A DNA stretch of 64,000 nucleotides from Dysgonomonas sp. ZJ279 (GTDB taxonomy: Bacteria > Bacteroidota > Bacteroidia > Bacteroidales > Dysgonomonadaceae), in assembly GCF_011039205.1 (NCBI RefSeq), contig NZ_JAAKEL010000003.1, positions 294,484 through 358,483 of the forward strand. Direction: 5' to 3'. The notes under the pieces are model-generated. The model was not told the DNA's origin. It did not search any database and saw only the letters and a program-made list of their open reading frames with translations. This document shows, piece by piece, positions 1-8,894 of the stretch (its first letter is position 1; each line of letters begins with the position of its first letter). Position numbers and translations under genes: made by a program.

Positions 1-2
1 AT

Positions 3-452
3 GTACATCGCCTTGCAGATAATCGTGATTTATGGTTAGGTGGTATTAAGATTGATCACCCACAAGGTCTGATAGGGCATTCTGATGCCGATGTGCTTAT
101 TCATGCAATATGCGATGCATTGTTAGGTGCAGCCAACTTGAGAGATATAGGCTTTCACTTTCCTGATAATGCAGGGGAGTACAAAGATATCGATAGCAAG
201 ATATTACTGAAAAGAACATTAGAGGTTATCACCGAGAAAGGATACAAAATAGGTAATATTGATGCTACAATTTGTGCCGAAAGACCTAAGATTAATCCTC
301 ATATTCCCGATATGCAAAAAGTAATGGCTGATATACTCCAAATATCGGTCGACGATCTTTCAATAAAAGCAACCACATCCGAAAAAATGGGATTTGTTGG
401 GCGTGAAGAAGGATTTTCGGCTTATGCCGTGGCTTTAATTGAGTCGAAATAA
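3..452 (+). CDS. ispF: IspF, 2-C-methyl-D-erythritol 2,4-cyclodiphosphate synthase (5' end cut by window)
   Basis: Makes the cyclic diphosphate intermediate of the non-mevalonate isoprenoid pathway in the cytoplasm. The frame is open from base 3, and only about 8-9 N-terminal residues lie outside the window. The visible start VHRLADNRD matches the IspF metal-binding segment (normally DVH; the Asp is off-window), and HSDADVLIHAICDALLGAA matches the conserved block carrying the second metal-binding His. The C-terminal FVGREEGFSAYAVALI is also typical. The ATG at base 93 is internal and not the start. The mnmD-like gene follows after about 20 nt and may be co-transcribed. Identity is clear from sequence; isoprenoid function is family knowledge. 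Confidence 0.95.
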   Translation, partial: VHRLADNRDLWLGGIKIDHPQGLIGHSDADVLIHAICDALLGAANLRDIGFHFPDNAGEYKDIDSKILLKRTLEVITEKGYKIGNIDATICAERPKINPHIPDMQKVMADILQISVDDLSIKATTSEKMGFVGREEGFSAYAVALIESK

Positions 453-471
453 TATAACAAATATAAATAAA

Positions 472-1146
472 ATGAGTGTGAAACGCCAGATAGAGCTTAC
501 AGCCGATGGTTCTCACACTCTTTTTGTACCAGAACTCGACGAACACTATCATTCTGTAAATGGTGCGATACAAGAGTCTAAGCATGTCTTTATAGATACA
601 GGTTTACATCATTGTCAAAAGAATGATGTTCATGTTTTCGAAGTAGGATTTGGCACAGGGCTGAATGCATTTCTTACACTGTTAGATAGTCAGAAGTCTG
701 GGAAGACAATTCATTATACTGCGATAGAAGCTTATCCATTATCTCTTTCTATCATCAATCAATTAAATTATGCACAATCTCATTCTTTATCCGATCGGAT
801 GAGTTATGAAAAGATGCATTCCATCGATTGGGGGCTAGAAGCACAAATAGTACCAAATTATTATCTGAAGAAGATAGAGGCTGATTTCACTCAATTTGAT
901 TTCACCCAGATAAATAAAATTGATCTGATATATTTCGATGCATTTGCACCCGACAAGCAAGCCGATATGTGGACGCAGCATTTATTCGATAAACTTTATG
1001 GAATCTTGAACAATGACGGTATTTTAGTGACTTACTGTGCTAAAGGAATTGTCAGACGGATGATGCAACAAGCCGGATTTACGACCGAGCGCTTACCCGG
1101 ACCACCCGGAAAGAGAGAGATGTTGCGTGCTACCAAACATCTGTAA
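472..1146 (+). CDS. mnmD: MnmD-like tRNA (5-methylaminomethyl-2-thiouridine) methyltransferase, stand-alone domain
   Basis: SAM-dependent methyltransferase of the DUF752/Methyltransf_30 type, the same domain as the N-terminal half of MnmC, which performs the last methylation of mnm5s2U in tRNA wobble positions. Residues 57-65 (EVGFGTGLN) form the SAM-binding loop, DAFAP at about 156-160 is the family's acidic motif, and a PGPPGKREM block near the end is characteristic. Length is 224 residues and no FAD oxidase domain follows, so this is the single-domain form. A TTG at 439 would extend the frame into ispF; the ATG at 472 is preferred because it leaves the ispF stop intact and begins the conserved region. 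Confidence 0.85.
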   Translation: MSVKRQIELTADGSHTLFVPELDEHYHSVNGAIQESKHVFIDTGLHHCQKNDVHVFEVGFGTGLNAFLTLLDSQKSGKTIHYTAIEAYPLSLSIINQLNYAQSHSLSDRMSYEKMHSIDWGLEAQIVPNYYLKKIEADFTQFDFTQINKIDLIYFDAFAPDKQADMWTQHLFDKLYGILNNDGILVTYCAKGIVRRMMQQAGFTTERLPGPPGKREMLRATKHL

Positions 1147-1162
1147 ATTGACGAAGATTGTC

Positions 1163-1170
1163 TATCTTTG
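1163..1170 (+). promoter_or_regulatory. Bacteroidota -7 box (TATCTTTG) for dusB
   Basis: Exact match to TAnnTTTG, 27 nt before the dusB ATG at 1198. It lies just after the mnmD-like stop, so dusB can have its own promoter. The -33 element is poor (ATTG at 1147-1150, spacing too short). Confidence 0.45.
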
Positions 1171-1197
1171 TATCTCTTTTTTAGAAACAAACTCTCA

Positions 1198-2181
1198 ATG
1201 AAAATAGGTAATATAGAATTTTGCGATAATCCCGTATTTCTGGCACCGATGGAAGATGTCACCGATTTGGGATTTCGACTTATGTGTAAACAATTTGGGG
1301 TAGACATGGTCTATACTGAATTTGTATCGAGCGATGCTCTTATACGTCGTGTAAACAAAACAGAAGCAAAGCTTGCTATCAGCGACAAAGAACGACCTGT
1401 GGCTATTCAGATATATGGTCGGGAAGTAGATGCTATGGTCGAAGCAGCAAAGATTTGCGAAGAATATAACCCCAATATACTAGATATAAACTTTGGCTGC
1501 CCTGTGAAGAAGGTGGCAGGTAAAGGCGCAGGTTCGGGAATGATGAAAACTCCTGATTTGATGGTCGATATAGTTCGGGAAGTAGTTAAGGCTGTAAACT
1601 TGCCTGTTACTGTAAAAACCCGCTTGGGTTGGGATAACGATTCCAGAATAATTGTTGATCTGGCAGAAGAACTGCAAGATGTAGGTATTCAAGCGTTGAC
1701 TATTCACGGTCGTACACGTGCACAGATGTATACAGGTCAGGCTGACTGGACGCTTATAGGGGCAGTAAAGAATAATCCACGTATGCATATTCCTATAATA
1801 GGTAATGGTGATGTAACCACACCCGAAATCTGTAAGCAGCGTTTCGATGAAACAGGAGTTGATGCAGTAATGATAGGGCGTGGGAGTATTGGTAGTCCAT
1901 GGATTTTTGAAGAAGTAAAGCACTTTCTAAAGACCGGTGAACATCTGCCTAAAAAAACTTTTACAGCCTATGTAGAAGTTTTGAAACAACTTATTCGTGA
2001 AAACGTAGCTCATTCGGGCGAGCGAGGTGGTATATTGCATAGTCGTCGTCATTTAGCCATCAGTTCTATATTCAGAGGAATACCCGATTTCAAAAAAATA
2101 CGTGTTGCTATGCTCAGAGCAGATAGTGTAGAAGAAATATTTTCGATAATGGATGATATTCCTAACCAGTTCGACGTATAA
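1198..2181 (+). CDS. dusB: DusB-type tRNA-dihydrouridine synthase
   Basis: FMN-dependent enzyme that reduces uridines in the tRNA D-loop. It is 327 residues from the ATG at 1198, and the start MKIGNIEFCDNPVFLAPMEDVTD is the usual N-terminus. Cys101 in NFGCPVKK is the catalytic acid, KTRLGW and HGRTRAQMYTG are substrate-binding and FMN-binding blocks, and IIGNGDV with GRGSIGSPW completes the TIM barrel. A TTG at 1168 would start inside the promoter box and is rejected. It stands alone here, without the fis partner found in proteobacteria. The Dus family is certain; the B subtype is inferred from length and motifs. Confidence 0.92.
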   Translation: MKIGNIEFCDNPVFLAPMEDVTDLGFRLMCKQFGVDMVYTEFVSSDALIRRVNKTEAKLAISDKERPVAIQIYGREVDAMVEAAKICEEYNPNILDINFGCPVKKVAGKGAGSGMMKTPDLMVDIVREVVKAVNLPVTVKTRLGWDNDSRIIVDLAEELQDVGIQALTIHGRTRAQMYTGQADWTLIGAVKNNPRMHIPIIGNGDVTTPEICKQRFDETGVDAVMIGRGSIGSPWIFEEVKHFLKTGEHLPKKTFTAYVEVLKQLIRENVAHSGERGGILHSRRHLAISSIFRGIPDFKKIRVAMLRADSVEEIFSIMDDIPNQFDV

Positions 2182-2187
2182 TTTTCT

Positions 2188-2195
2188 TATTTTTG
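2188..2195 (+). promoter_or_regulatory. Bacteroidota -7 box (TATTTTTG) for cysS
   Basis: Exact TAnnTTTG match 27 nt upstream of the cysS ATG, in the short gap after dusB. No strong -33 element was seen. Confidence 0.4.
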
Positions 2196-2222
2196 TATTC
2201 TTATAATAACGACTTTTAAAAC

Positions 2223-3698
2223 ATGGATCAGAAGCTAGCTATCTACAACACATTAACTCGTCAAAAAGAAGTTTTCGAACCACTTCATGCTCCTCACGTG
2301 GGGATGTATGTTTGTGGGCCTACTGTATATAGTGATTCACATCTTGGGCACGCTCGTCATGGGGTGACTTTCGATTTGTTATTCAGATATTTGAAGCATA
2401 TCGGCTATAAAGTGAGATATGTAAGAAATATAACAGATGTTGGTCATTTGGAAAATGAAGCTGGTAGCGGAGAAGATAAGATAGCCAAGAAAGCCCGTTT
2501 GGAGCAGTTAGAGCCAATGGAAGTCGTACAATATTATAGTAACAGGTATCACAAAGTGATGGCTGCATTGAATACATTGTCTCCTTCTATCGAACCTCAT
2601 GCTTCGGGACATATAATAGAACAGATAGCAACTATTAACCGAATATTGGAAAATGGTTATGCTTATGAAAGCAATGGTTCTGTTTATTTTGATGTAGAAA
2701 AATATAATAAAGATTATAATTATGGTATTTTGTCGCATCGCAATATAGAGGAGATGCTGAATACCACGCGCGAATTGGACGGACAGGATGAGAAGCGCAG
2801 CAAAGTAGATTTTGCACTTTGGAAAAAAGCTGCACCCGAACATATCATGCGTTGGCCATCACCGTGGAGCGAAGGATTTCCGGGCTGGCATCTCGAATGC
2901 TCTACTATGAGTATAAAATATCTGGGTAAAGAGTTCGATATACATGGTGGTGGTTTAGACCTTATGTTTCCGCATCATGAATGTGAGATTGCTCAAAATA
3001 CGGCATCAGAAAAGCATCAGGTAGTGAAGTACTGGATGCATAACAATATGATTACGATAAAAGGTCAGAAAATGGCTCGTTCGTTAGGGAATTTTATAAC
3101 CTTGGAACAGCTTTTTGCGGGTGACCATGAATTGCTGGAAAAGGCTTATTCGCCGATGGCGGTTCGTTTCTTTATATTGCAAGCACATTACCGCAGTACT
3201 GTCGATTTCAGTAATGAAGCATTGCAAGCTTCCGAAAAAGCATTAAGCAGATTGTTGGATGCTTATTCTAAGATAGATAAAATAGAAGCATCTGCTACTT
3301 CAACAGCAGAGGTGAATGGATTGCGTGATAAATGTTATCAGGCAATGAATGACGATTTAAATTCGGCAGTTGTAATTTCACACTTGTTCGAAGCAGCCAC
3401 AATAATAAATTCAGCCTTTGATAGTAAAGTTTCTTTGACGCAAGACGATCTAAATGAATTGAAATCTATTTTCGATTTGTTCCTATTTGATATTCTGGGT
3501 ATCATAGATGAAGCAAAATCGGGAGTGGGTGATAATTATGAATCTTTCTCTAAAGCTATCGATCTATTGCTTGATATTCGTGCTAAAGCTAAGGCGAATA
3601 AAGACTGGGCTACCTCAGATCAGATCAGAGACGAATTGGCTAAGATCGGTTTTGAGATTAAGGATGGTAAAGATGGAGCGGAGTGGAAGCTAAAATAA
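2223..3698 (+). CDS. cysS: Cysteinyl-tRNA synthetase
   Basis: Class I aminoacyl-tRNA synthetase that charges tRNA-Cys. It has 491 residues, a normal length. Cys31 in YVCGPTVY is a zinc/cysteine-binding ligand, HLGH (40-43) is the HIGH signature, FPGWHLECS and [10 protein letters not shown] supply further zinc ligands, and KMARS (283-287) is a variant of KMSKS. The C-terminal half is the helical anticodon-binding DALR region. The frame is intact with no sign of duplication. No T-box or other leader was seen in the 41-nt gap upstream. Confidence 0.97.
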   Translation: MDQKLAIYNTLTRQKEVFEPLHAPHVGMYVCGPTVYSDSHLGHARHGVTFDLLFRYLKHIGYKVRYVRNITDVGHLENEAGSGEDKIAKKARLEQLEPMEVVQYYSNRYHKVMAALNTLSPSIEPHASGHIIEQIATINRILENGYAYESNGSVYFDVEKYNKDYNYGILSHRNIEEMLNTTRELDGQDEKRSKVDFALWKKAAPEHIMRWPSPWSEGFPGWHLECSTMSIKYLGKEFDIHGGGLDLMFPHHECEIAQNTASEKHQVVKYWMHNNMITIKGQKMARSLGNFITLEQLFAGDHELLEKAYSPMAVRFFILQAHYRSTVDFSNEALQASEKALSRLLDAYSKIDKIEASATSTAEVNGLRDKCYQAMNDDLNSAVVISHLFEAATIINSAFDSKVSLTQDDLNELKSIFDLFLFDILGIIDEAKSGVGDNYESFSKAIDLLLDIRAKAKANKDWATSDQIRDELAKIGFEIKDGKDGAEWKLK

Positions 3699-3746
3699 TG
3701 ATATAGCTAAAGAGATATTATTTATCCCCATCTTATTTTACGATCT

Positions 3747-4445
3747 ATGACAGCGAAAGAAATACAAAAGCAACTCGAATCTTATTCCACACCCGAAAAG
3801 AGAGATTTCCTTCCTTACTTTTTCAAAACAGGAAAAGGGCAGTATGGCGAGGGGGATAAATTTATTGGTGTTGTAGTGCCCGATTCACGAAAAGTGGCTA
3901 AAGTAAATAGAGACATTTCTTTTGATGAGCTGACAAAGCTTTTGAATAATGAATATCACGAATGTCGTCTTTGCGCATTATTGATTCTTGTCGAACGATT
4001 TAAGAAAGCTAAAGAAGAAGAGCGTAAGGTGATTTTTGATTTTTACCTTTCTCATACGCACCGTATTAATAATTGGGATTTGGTTGATCTTAGTGCTCAA
4101 TATATTGTAGGCGAATATTTAGTGGGTAAAGATCACTCGGTTTTATATAAACTGGCAGATAGTGATTTGCTTTGGGATCAGCGAATTGCCGTACTGTCTA
4201 CATTTGCTTTTATCGGGCAAAACGATTTTGAAGATATTTTGGCTTTGTCCGAAAAACTTTTACAACATCCGCACGACCTTATGCATAAGGCAACAGGATG
4301 GTTGCTTCGTGAAGCAGGAAAGAGAGATAAGCAAGTACTTTGCTCTTTTTTAGATAAGCATCATAAAGTAATGCCACGCACAATGTTGCGTTACTCGATA
4401 GAGAAACTTACGCCCGAAGAAAGGGCACACTACATGAAAAAATGA
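3747..4445 (+). CDS. AlkD-like DNA alkylation repair protein (HEAT-like fold)
   Basis: Member of the DNA alkylation repair family (AlkC/AlkD), HEAT-like alpha-solenoids that excise or bind N3/N7-alkylated purines. It has 232 residues, as expected. The block INNWDLVDLSAQYIVGEYL (about 105-123) carries the conserved Trp and Asp of the family, and LPYFFKTGKGQYGEGDKFIGV near the N-terminus is the typical opening motif. Its stop overlaps the start of the M16 peptidase gene (ATGA), so the two are translationally coupled. Catalytic activity is family knowledge and is not shown here. Confidence 0.85.
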   Translation: MTAKEIQKQLESYSTPEKRDFLPYFFKTGKGQYGEGDKFIGVVVPDSRKVAKVNRDISFDELTKLLNNEYHECRLCALLILVERFKKAKEEERKVIFDFYLSHTHRINNWDLVDLSAQYIVGEYLVGKDHSVLYKLADSDLLWDQRIAVLSTFAFIGQNDFEDILALSEKLLQHPHDLMHKATGWLLREAGKRDKQVLCSFLDKHHKVMPRTMLRYSIEKLTPEERAHYMKK

Positions 4446-5665
4446 TAAATTACCATTCACATATATTATCTAATGGATTGCGGATTGTACATAAACCAAT
4501 GGAAGGAAATGTTTCCTATTGCGGTTTTATTGTAAATGCCGGAACACGTGATGAAGAAAGCGACGAATACGGCATGGCTCACTTTGTTGAGCACATGCTG
4601 TTTAAAGGGACAAAGAAAAGGCGTTCGCATCACATTATCAATCGCATGGAGCATGTGGGTGGTGAACTAAACGCATATACCAACAAAGAAGAAACGGTAA
4701 TCTATTCTATCTTTTTAGAAGAACATTTCGGACGTGCATCTGAATTGCTGTCTGACTTGGTTTTCCATTCTGAATTTCCTCAAAGTGAGATAGAAAAAGA
4801 AGTTGAGGTGATTATAGATGAGATTCACTCTTACGAAGACAGTCCTTCGGAACTGATCTTCGATGAGTTTGAAGACCTTGTGTTCAAAGATTCAGATATA
4901 GGTCATAACATACTCGGAGATCCAGACCAATTGATCGGTTTTGATACAACAAAAGCCAAATCGTTTGTAAATAAACACTATATTCCGTCGAATGTTGTTT
5001 TCTTCTCTATGGGAAAAACAGACTTTAAAAAGATTATTTATTGGGCAGAAAAATACTTGTCAGATCTTACCCCTAGTGAGTATGGTGGTCATCGTTTGAC
5101 TCCGAAAATAATCTCACCCATAAATAAAGCTGATAATAAGGATACATCGCAAGTACATGCTCTTATCGGAGGACGTTCTTACCCTATTCTTGATCCTAAG
5201 CGCAGAACTTTGCATCTGTTGAATAATATTTTGGGTGGACCCGGTATGAATAGCCGATTAAACATAAGCCTTCGCGAAAAGAGAGGTTATGTTTATAATG
5301 TTGATTCATCTGCTACGGCCTATTCTGATACAGGTATACTTTCTATTTATTTTGGCTGCGATAAGAAAAATGCAAACAAATGTATCGATCTTATACATCG
5401 TGAACTGAAAAAACTGAGGGATACCAAACTGACGACATCGCAATTAGCAATAGCTAAAAAGCAATTAATCGGACAGATAGGAGTGTCAAGCGATAATCAT
5501 GAAAATTTAGCATTAACTTTGGGTAAAAGTTTTTTGTACTATAATCATATTAATACACTAGAGGAAACTTTTTCCAGGATAGAAGCTATAACATCTTCTC
5601 AGCTACAAGAAGTTGCGAACGAAATATTCGATGAAAATCGCCTCTTTAGCTTGATATATAATTAA
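4442..5665 (+). CDS. M16 family zinc metallopeptidase
   Basis: Insulinase/mitochondrial-processing-peptidase-like protease. The inverted zinc motif HFVEH lies at residues 47-51 and the third ligand Glu127 sits 76 residues further on, the normal spacing. The C-terminal lobe contains GGPGMNSRLNISLREKRGYVY, the usual substrate-binding R-Y region. The 407-residue single-chain form has no clear signal peptide, so a cytoplasmic location is likely. It shares a 4-nt overlap with the alkylation-repair gene. The natural substrate is unknown. Confidence 0.9.
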   Translation: MINYHSHILSNGLRIVHKPMEGNVSYCGFIVNAGTRDEESDEYGMAHFVEHMLFKGTKKRRSHHIINRMEHVGGELNAYTNKEETVIYSIFLEEHFGRASELLSDLVFHSEFPQSEIEKEVEVIIDEIHSYEDSPSELIFDEFEDLVFKDSDIGHNILGDPDQLIGFDTTKAKSFVNKHYIPSNVVFFSMGKTDFKKIIYWAEKYLSDLTPSEYGGHRLTPKIISPINKADNKDTSQVHALIGGRSYPILDPKRRTLHLLNNILGGPGMNSRLNISLREKRGYVYNVDSSATAYSDTGILSIYFGCDKKNANKCIDLIHRELKKLRDTKLTTSQLAIAKKQLIGQIGVSSDNHENLALTLGKSFLYYNHINTLEETFSRIEAITSSQLQEVANEIFDENRLFSLIYN

Positions 5666-5679
5666 TTATTCTAACTTTG
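5651..5679 (+). promoter_or_regulatory. Bacteroidota promoter (TTG - 18 nt - TAACTTTG)
   Basis: TTG at 5651-5653 and a perfect TAnnTTTG at 5672-5679 are separated by 18 nt, 20 nt before the ATG of the barrel protein. The -33 box lies in the end of the M16 gene. Confidence 0.6.
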
Positions 5680-5698
5680 CAATTACTATATTGGCCTT

Positions 5699-6409
5699 AT
5701 GAAAATAAAATATAAGATACTCTTGTTTATGTGCATCTTATTCAGCTACACAAGCCTGAATGCCCAAGGAATAAAAACCCGAAAACTTCGGGGCGATTTT
5801 AGATTTGGATTAAATTTTGCTGAAATGGACATACAAGGTGGTAATATGTATAAACAGCCTAAGATTGGAGTTCAGTTTGGTGGAACTGTGAGCTATAAGG
5901 TTCTTGGCGATTTTCAGTTGCAAACAGGTTTTTTTATAACCAAAAAAGGATTGAAACAGCATGAAAACTCGTATAGTGTAGATCGGAATAGTGGCATAAC
6001 AACATTAGTCGATCGAAGAACGTGGGTTGATGCCAATTATGTACAGGTACCCTTTAATGTCGGACTCGAGCATTACTTCACAAATAATTTTGCTTTGAAT
6101 ATTAATGGTGGTATATATGTTGCATATGGTTTTAAAGGTCTTAGTAATGTTACAGGAACGATAACAACTATAGCTGGAACACAAACGAATGTAAGTGATG
6201 TAAATTCCGGCGATCAGCAGACTTTCCATTTAACAAGTTTAGGTCAATTAAAAAGGTTCGATTATGGTGCAGGGCTTAGTGTCGGAGCTATATATGATAT
6301 ATATGGAATAACAATGGGCTATGAGTATGGTCTTCATAATATATCTGCTATAGCCGGAGATGTCCGTAGAAATCGTAACTTTTATATTGGGTTAGGTTTT
6401 AGATTCTGA
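5699..6409 (+). CDS. Outer-membrane beta-barrel protein (PorT/OMP_b-brl_2 type)
   Basis: A 236-residue exported protein. It has a cleavable signal peptide ending near LNAQG (about residue 23), then alternating hydrophobic and polar strands such as IGVQFGGTVSYKVLGDFQLQ and FNVGLEHYFTNNFALNINGG, and it ends in FYIGLGFRF. A terminal Phe is typical of barrel proteins inserted by BamA. The size suits an 8-strand barrel of the Bacteroidota porin-family set. The function is unknown; paralogues of this class range from structural proteins to secretion-system parts. It is probably monocistronic. Confidence 0.75.
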   Translation: MKIKYKILLFMCILFSYTSLNAQGIKTRKLRGDFRFGLNFAEMDIQGGNMYKQPKIGVQFGGTVSYKVLGDFQLQTGFFITKKGLKQHENSYSVDRNSGITTLVDRRTWVDANYVQVPFNVGLEHYFTNNFALNINGGIYVAYGFKGLSNVTGTITTIAGTQTNVSDVNSGDQQTFHLTSLGQLKRFDYGAGLSVGAIYDIYGITMGYEYGLHNISAIAGDVRRNRNFYIGLGFRF

Positions 6410-6518
6410 TATGTATACATTTAATATATTTTAAGCGGGGACTGTATTACAGTTCCCGTTTTATTTTGCAAATTTGTTTCGGGTTGTATATGTGTGCAAT
6501 GTGAAATAATAGAATGGT

Positions 6519-6824
6519 ATGGAAAATATTATAAATAAACTGCAAAATGAAGCAGGATTGACAAAAGATCAAGCTGTTAAAGCTATATCTGTCTTCAAAG
6601 ATTATCTTGATGGAGAAGGTCTTGATGTTGCATGGAATAAACTATCAAAGGAGAAGCAGGAGAATGTAGTTCAACAAGTAAAAGGATTTTATAATAATGT
6701 CTCGGAGCAAACACAGAACTATACGGATAAAATAACTGATAAGGTTGATAGCTTTGCTGTTAAAGCGAAGAAAGGTGTGGAGAATTTGGGTAAAATGGCC
6801 ACAGAACTATTTGAGGAAAAATAA
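6519..6824 (+). CDS. Small helical hypothetical protein
   Basis: A 101-residue, lysine- and glutamate-rich protein with no signal peptide or membrane segment. The N-terminal half (IINKLQNEAGLTKDQAVKAI) looks like a small helical bundle. The C-terminal half has spaced heptad-like hydrophobic residues in a region rich in Val, Asp and Lys, reminiscent of LEA-like or apolipoprotein-like helices. The ATG at 6519 is the only reasonable start. The gene converges with the L,D-transpeptidase gene across a bidirectional terminator. No function can be assigned. Confidence 0.6.
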   Translation: MENIINKLQNEAGLTKDQAVKAISVFKDYLDGEGLDVAWNKLSKEKQENVVQQVKGFYNNVSEQTQNYTDKITDKVDSFAVKAKKGVENLGKMATELFEEK

Positions 6825-6835
6825 AGAATTATCTG

Positions 6836-6885
6836 ATTATACAAAAAGGGTCGGTTTGATATCAAACCGACCCTTTTTGTATAAT
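6836..6885. terminator. Bidirectional terminator, 50-bp perfect palindrome
   Basis: The sequence is exactly self-complementary about the point between 6860 and 6861, 25 bp each side, with GGGTCGG/CCGACCC as the strong core and A5/T5 tracts that give a U-run on either strand. It lies between two convergent genes and serves both. Confidence 0.9.
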
Positions 6886-6893
6886 AAAGTATT

Positions 6894-8642
6894 TTATTTC
6901 TTCAGAGCCTCAAGTATAATAGTATCGTACCCATACACATCGTCAGCATAGTAGAGATCATCTTCATTAGGCTGTGTGTATATAGTCTGGTAGTCGATAA
7001 ATAAAGATATCTTCACTTTAGGATTAATTATATCTCCAATCTTTTTTAGCTTATCTTCTTTTTTTAATTTTTTGCCTTCTTTGCTCATCGGTTCTCTATC
7101 GATACTGAAAAGAAGCTGGTCTTTATACATCTCTGACGATGGCGATGTGCAGAAGAAAGCAAGGTCTACGGGGCGCTGTACTCTTACGCATCCATGGCTT
7201 ATTGCTCTATTCCTTCTGCCGAAAGCCTTTTGGTTAGGAGTGTCGTGCAAATATACCGAGAAAGAATTGTTGAACATGAACTTAATACGGCCAAGTGAAT
7301 TGCTATAGCCCGACCCTTGTTTTATAGTATATCCGAATTTGCTGGGATTCACTTTGTCCCAATCTATACTAGAAGCATCCACTTCTTTACCGTCCTTATA
7401 TAACTTCATATTGTTACGCGAAAGATATGTACGGTCTTTTTTCTGAGCGACACTAATCTCTTTACGTGCAATACTTGTCGGTACGTTCCACACCGGATTG
7501 AGGTTCATGTATGCAATGTCGCTTTGAAGTGTGGGAGTTTTATTGCCAATGCTGCCAACACAAACTCTCATAATTAGTGGTACACTATCAGTCTGAACCG
7601 CTATTAACTTAAATGCTGCAATATTTACTTCTATATGCTTATCTTCATTCTTCTTTGCTCTTTTCCATCTATAGCGCTCCATGTTGGCCTGAATGGTGTT
7701 CTGGTAGTATTCGAAGGGTCTGTTTAGCGCCTCTATGGTTAAGCTGCCAATCTCATTATCTTCAGGATAAGAATGTTTTTTTCTGAATGTATTTATTGCG
7801 GCAAGAAGCTCGTTGTCCAGTACCTGATGTAAACTATCACTGCTTGTCGAATCTGCACTATATTCTCCTGTTATCAGCAAACGTTGTGCTATTGCTGATA
7901 TGTTTTTACTCCGATCCCCAATCCTATAACCTATGTTATCGCCCTTATTCTCAATTTTATCAAACTTTATATCCTTTTTATTTTCGTAGTCTTTATAAGC
8001 AGCTTGCATTTTAAGGTATATTTCATCTGTTGGCTGCGACTTTTCCATTGTGGCAATCGGATCTTTAATGATATCGGTATATAATTGAGTATTAAAAGTA
8101 GAATCAGCTTGAAGTATTGTTATGCTATAATCATCTTTTCCAAAAAGTTTCTTAGGGTTAAGAAATCCGTATGTCATACCTCTGGTATATTTTACAGCAG
8201 CTTTAGTAGTCATTTCTTCCAATTCAGCCATTTTTACATATAGTAAATCCAGATTGTCAGAAAATACTCCGGAATCAATAGAGTCGGTTATTGAAAGAAT
8301 ACTATTTGTTGGGAATAAGTTTTCAGGAATCCCATGTTCATCGATATTGCTTAGTATCGCTATGATACTCTGTACCTTTGTCGTGTTCAAAGTGTCATTT
8401 ATCCAAAGCGGCTTGTAATCATTATTGGAGTATAGCAATGATAATATTGAATCTGATTGCACATGCTCTTGAAACATCTCATGAAATTCCTGAGGGTTGA
8501 AATCCGGATAATTTCTTGCGAACTTTGATCTGACAACTTCCTTTTTGCCGGACTCACTAATTTTGACATTTTCATTGTTTTTGCAAGCCGATATTTCGAA
8601 GAATAAGAAAAGTAAAAGTATAAGATGTGTTATTTGTCTCAT
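6894..8642 (-). CDS. L,D-transpeptidase (YkuD domain) lipoprotein, YcbB-like
   Basis: Periplasmic enzyme that forms 3-3 peptide cross-links in peptidoglycan or attaches proteins to it. The start at 8642 gives a lipoprotein signal MRQITHLILLLFLFF with lipobox ISAC, and 582 residues in all. A helical scaffold and a peptidoglycan-binding-like segment precede the catalytic domain. The active-site block SHGCVRVQRP puts the nucleophile at about Cys485, with HDTP upstream as a conserved part of the fold. An upstream ATG at 8735 would extend the frame across the promoter at 8698-8727 and remove the signal peptide from the N-terminus, so it is rejected. Domain order (scaffold, PG-binding, YkuD) matches the long YcbB/LdtD class. 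Confidence 0.88.
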   Translation of the reverse strand: MRQITHLILLLFLFFEISACKNNENVKISESGKKEVVRSKFARNYPDFNPQEFHEMFQEHVQSDSILSLLYSNNDYKPLWINDTLNTTKVQSIIAILSNIDEHGIPENLFPTNSILSITDSIDSGVFSDNLDLLYVKMAELEEMTTKAAVKYTRGMTYGFLNPKKLFGKDDYSITILQADSTFNTQLYTDIIKDPIATMEKSQPTDEIYLKMQAAYKDYENKKDIKFDKIENKGDNIGYRIGDRSKNISAIAQRLLITGEYSADSTSSDSLHQVLDNELLAAINTFRKKHSYPEDNEIGSLTIEALNRPFEYYQNTIQANMERYRWKRAKKNEDKHIEVNIAAFKLIAVQTDSVPLIMRVCVGSIGNKTPTLQSDIAYMNLNPVWNVPTSIARKEISVAQKKDRTYLSRNNMKLYKDGKEVDASSIDWDKVNPSKFGYTIKQGSGYSNSLGRIKFMFNNSFSVYLHDTPNQKAFGRRNRAISHGCVRVQRPVDLAFFCTSPSSEMYKDQLLFSIDREPMSKEGKKLKKEDKLKKIGDIINPKVKISLFIDYQTIYTQPNEDDLYYADDVYGYDTIILEALKK

Positions 8643-8697
8643 ATGTGTATCAAAGCTACTTTGCTTTATGTAGAATTGTTTGTATTTTTTTCGCTGA

Positions 8698-8727
8698 CAA
8701 AAGTAGTAAAACTTTGCCAATAGACAA
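8698..8727 (-). promoter_or_regulatory. Bacteroidota promoter for the L,D-transpeptidase (TTG - 19 nt - TACTTTTG)
   Basis: On the minus strand TTG (8727-8725) and TACTTTTG (8705-8698) are separated by 19 nt, close to the consensus. Expected transcription starts near 8690, leaving a leader of about 50 nt before the chosen start codon. A second -7-like box, TAGCTTTG, lies at 8658-8651. Confidence 0.6.
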
Positions 8728-8865
8728 CACACCATGATAGCTAACAGTTATATTTGTAAGATTGGTCATTCAATTCTATAACATTGTTTGGTATAAATAG
8801 TTCTGTTACTTTATTTTTATGATCAATCTGCGGGTATAGTTTTCTATTTGCAACGAAAACTTTTG

Positions 8866-8873
8866 TACTTTTG
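8866..8873 (+). promoter_or_regulatory. Bacteroidota -7 box (TACTTTTG) for era
   Basis: Exact TAnnTTTG match 21 nt before the chosen ATG. A TTTG at 8847-8850 is a possible but closely spaced -33 element. Confidence 0.45.
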
Positions 8874-8894
8874 TTGTCAATTAATTATAATGGA

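Noticed and set aside
1480..1923. A 147-codon frame antisense to dusB
   Set aside because: The composition (many Cys, Tyr, Thr, Ile) is that of a codon shadow, and dusB is intact over this interval.
8643..8735. N-terminal extension of the L,D-transpeptidase
   Set aside because: The extension crosses a good promoter and places the lipoprotein signal peptide 31 residues inside the protein.
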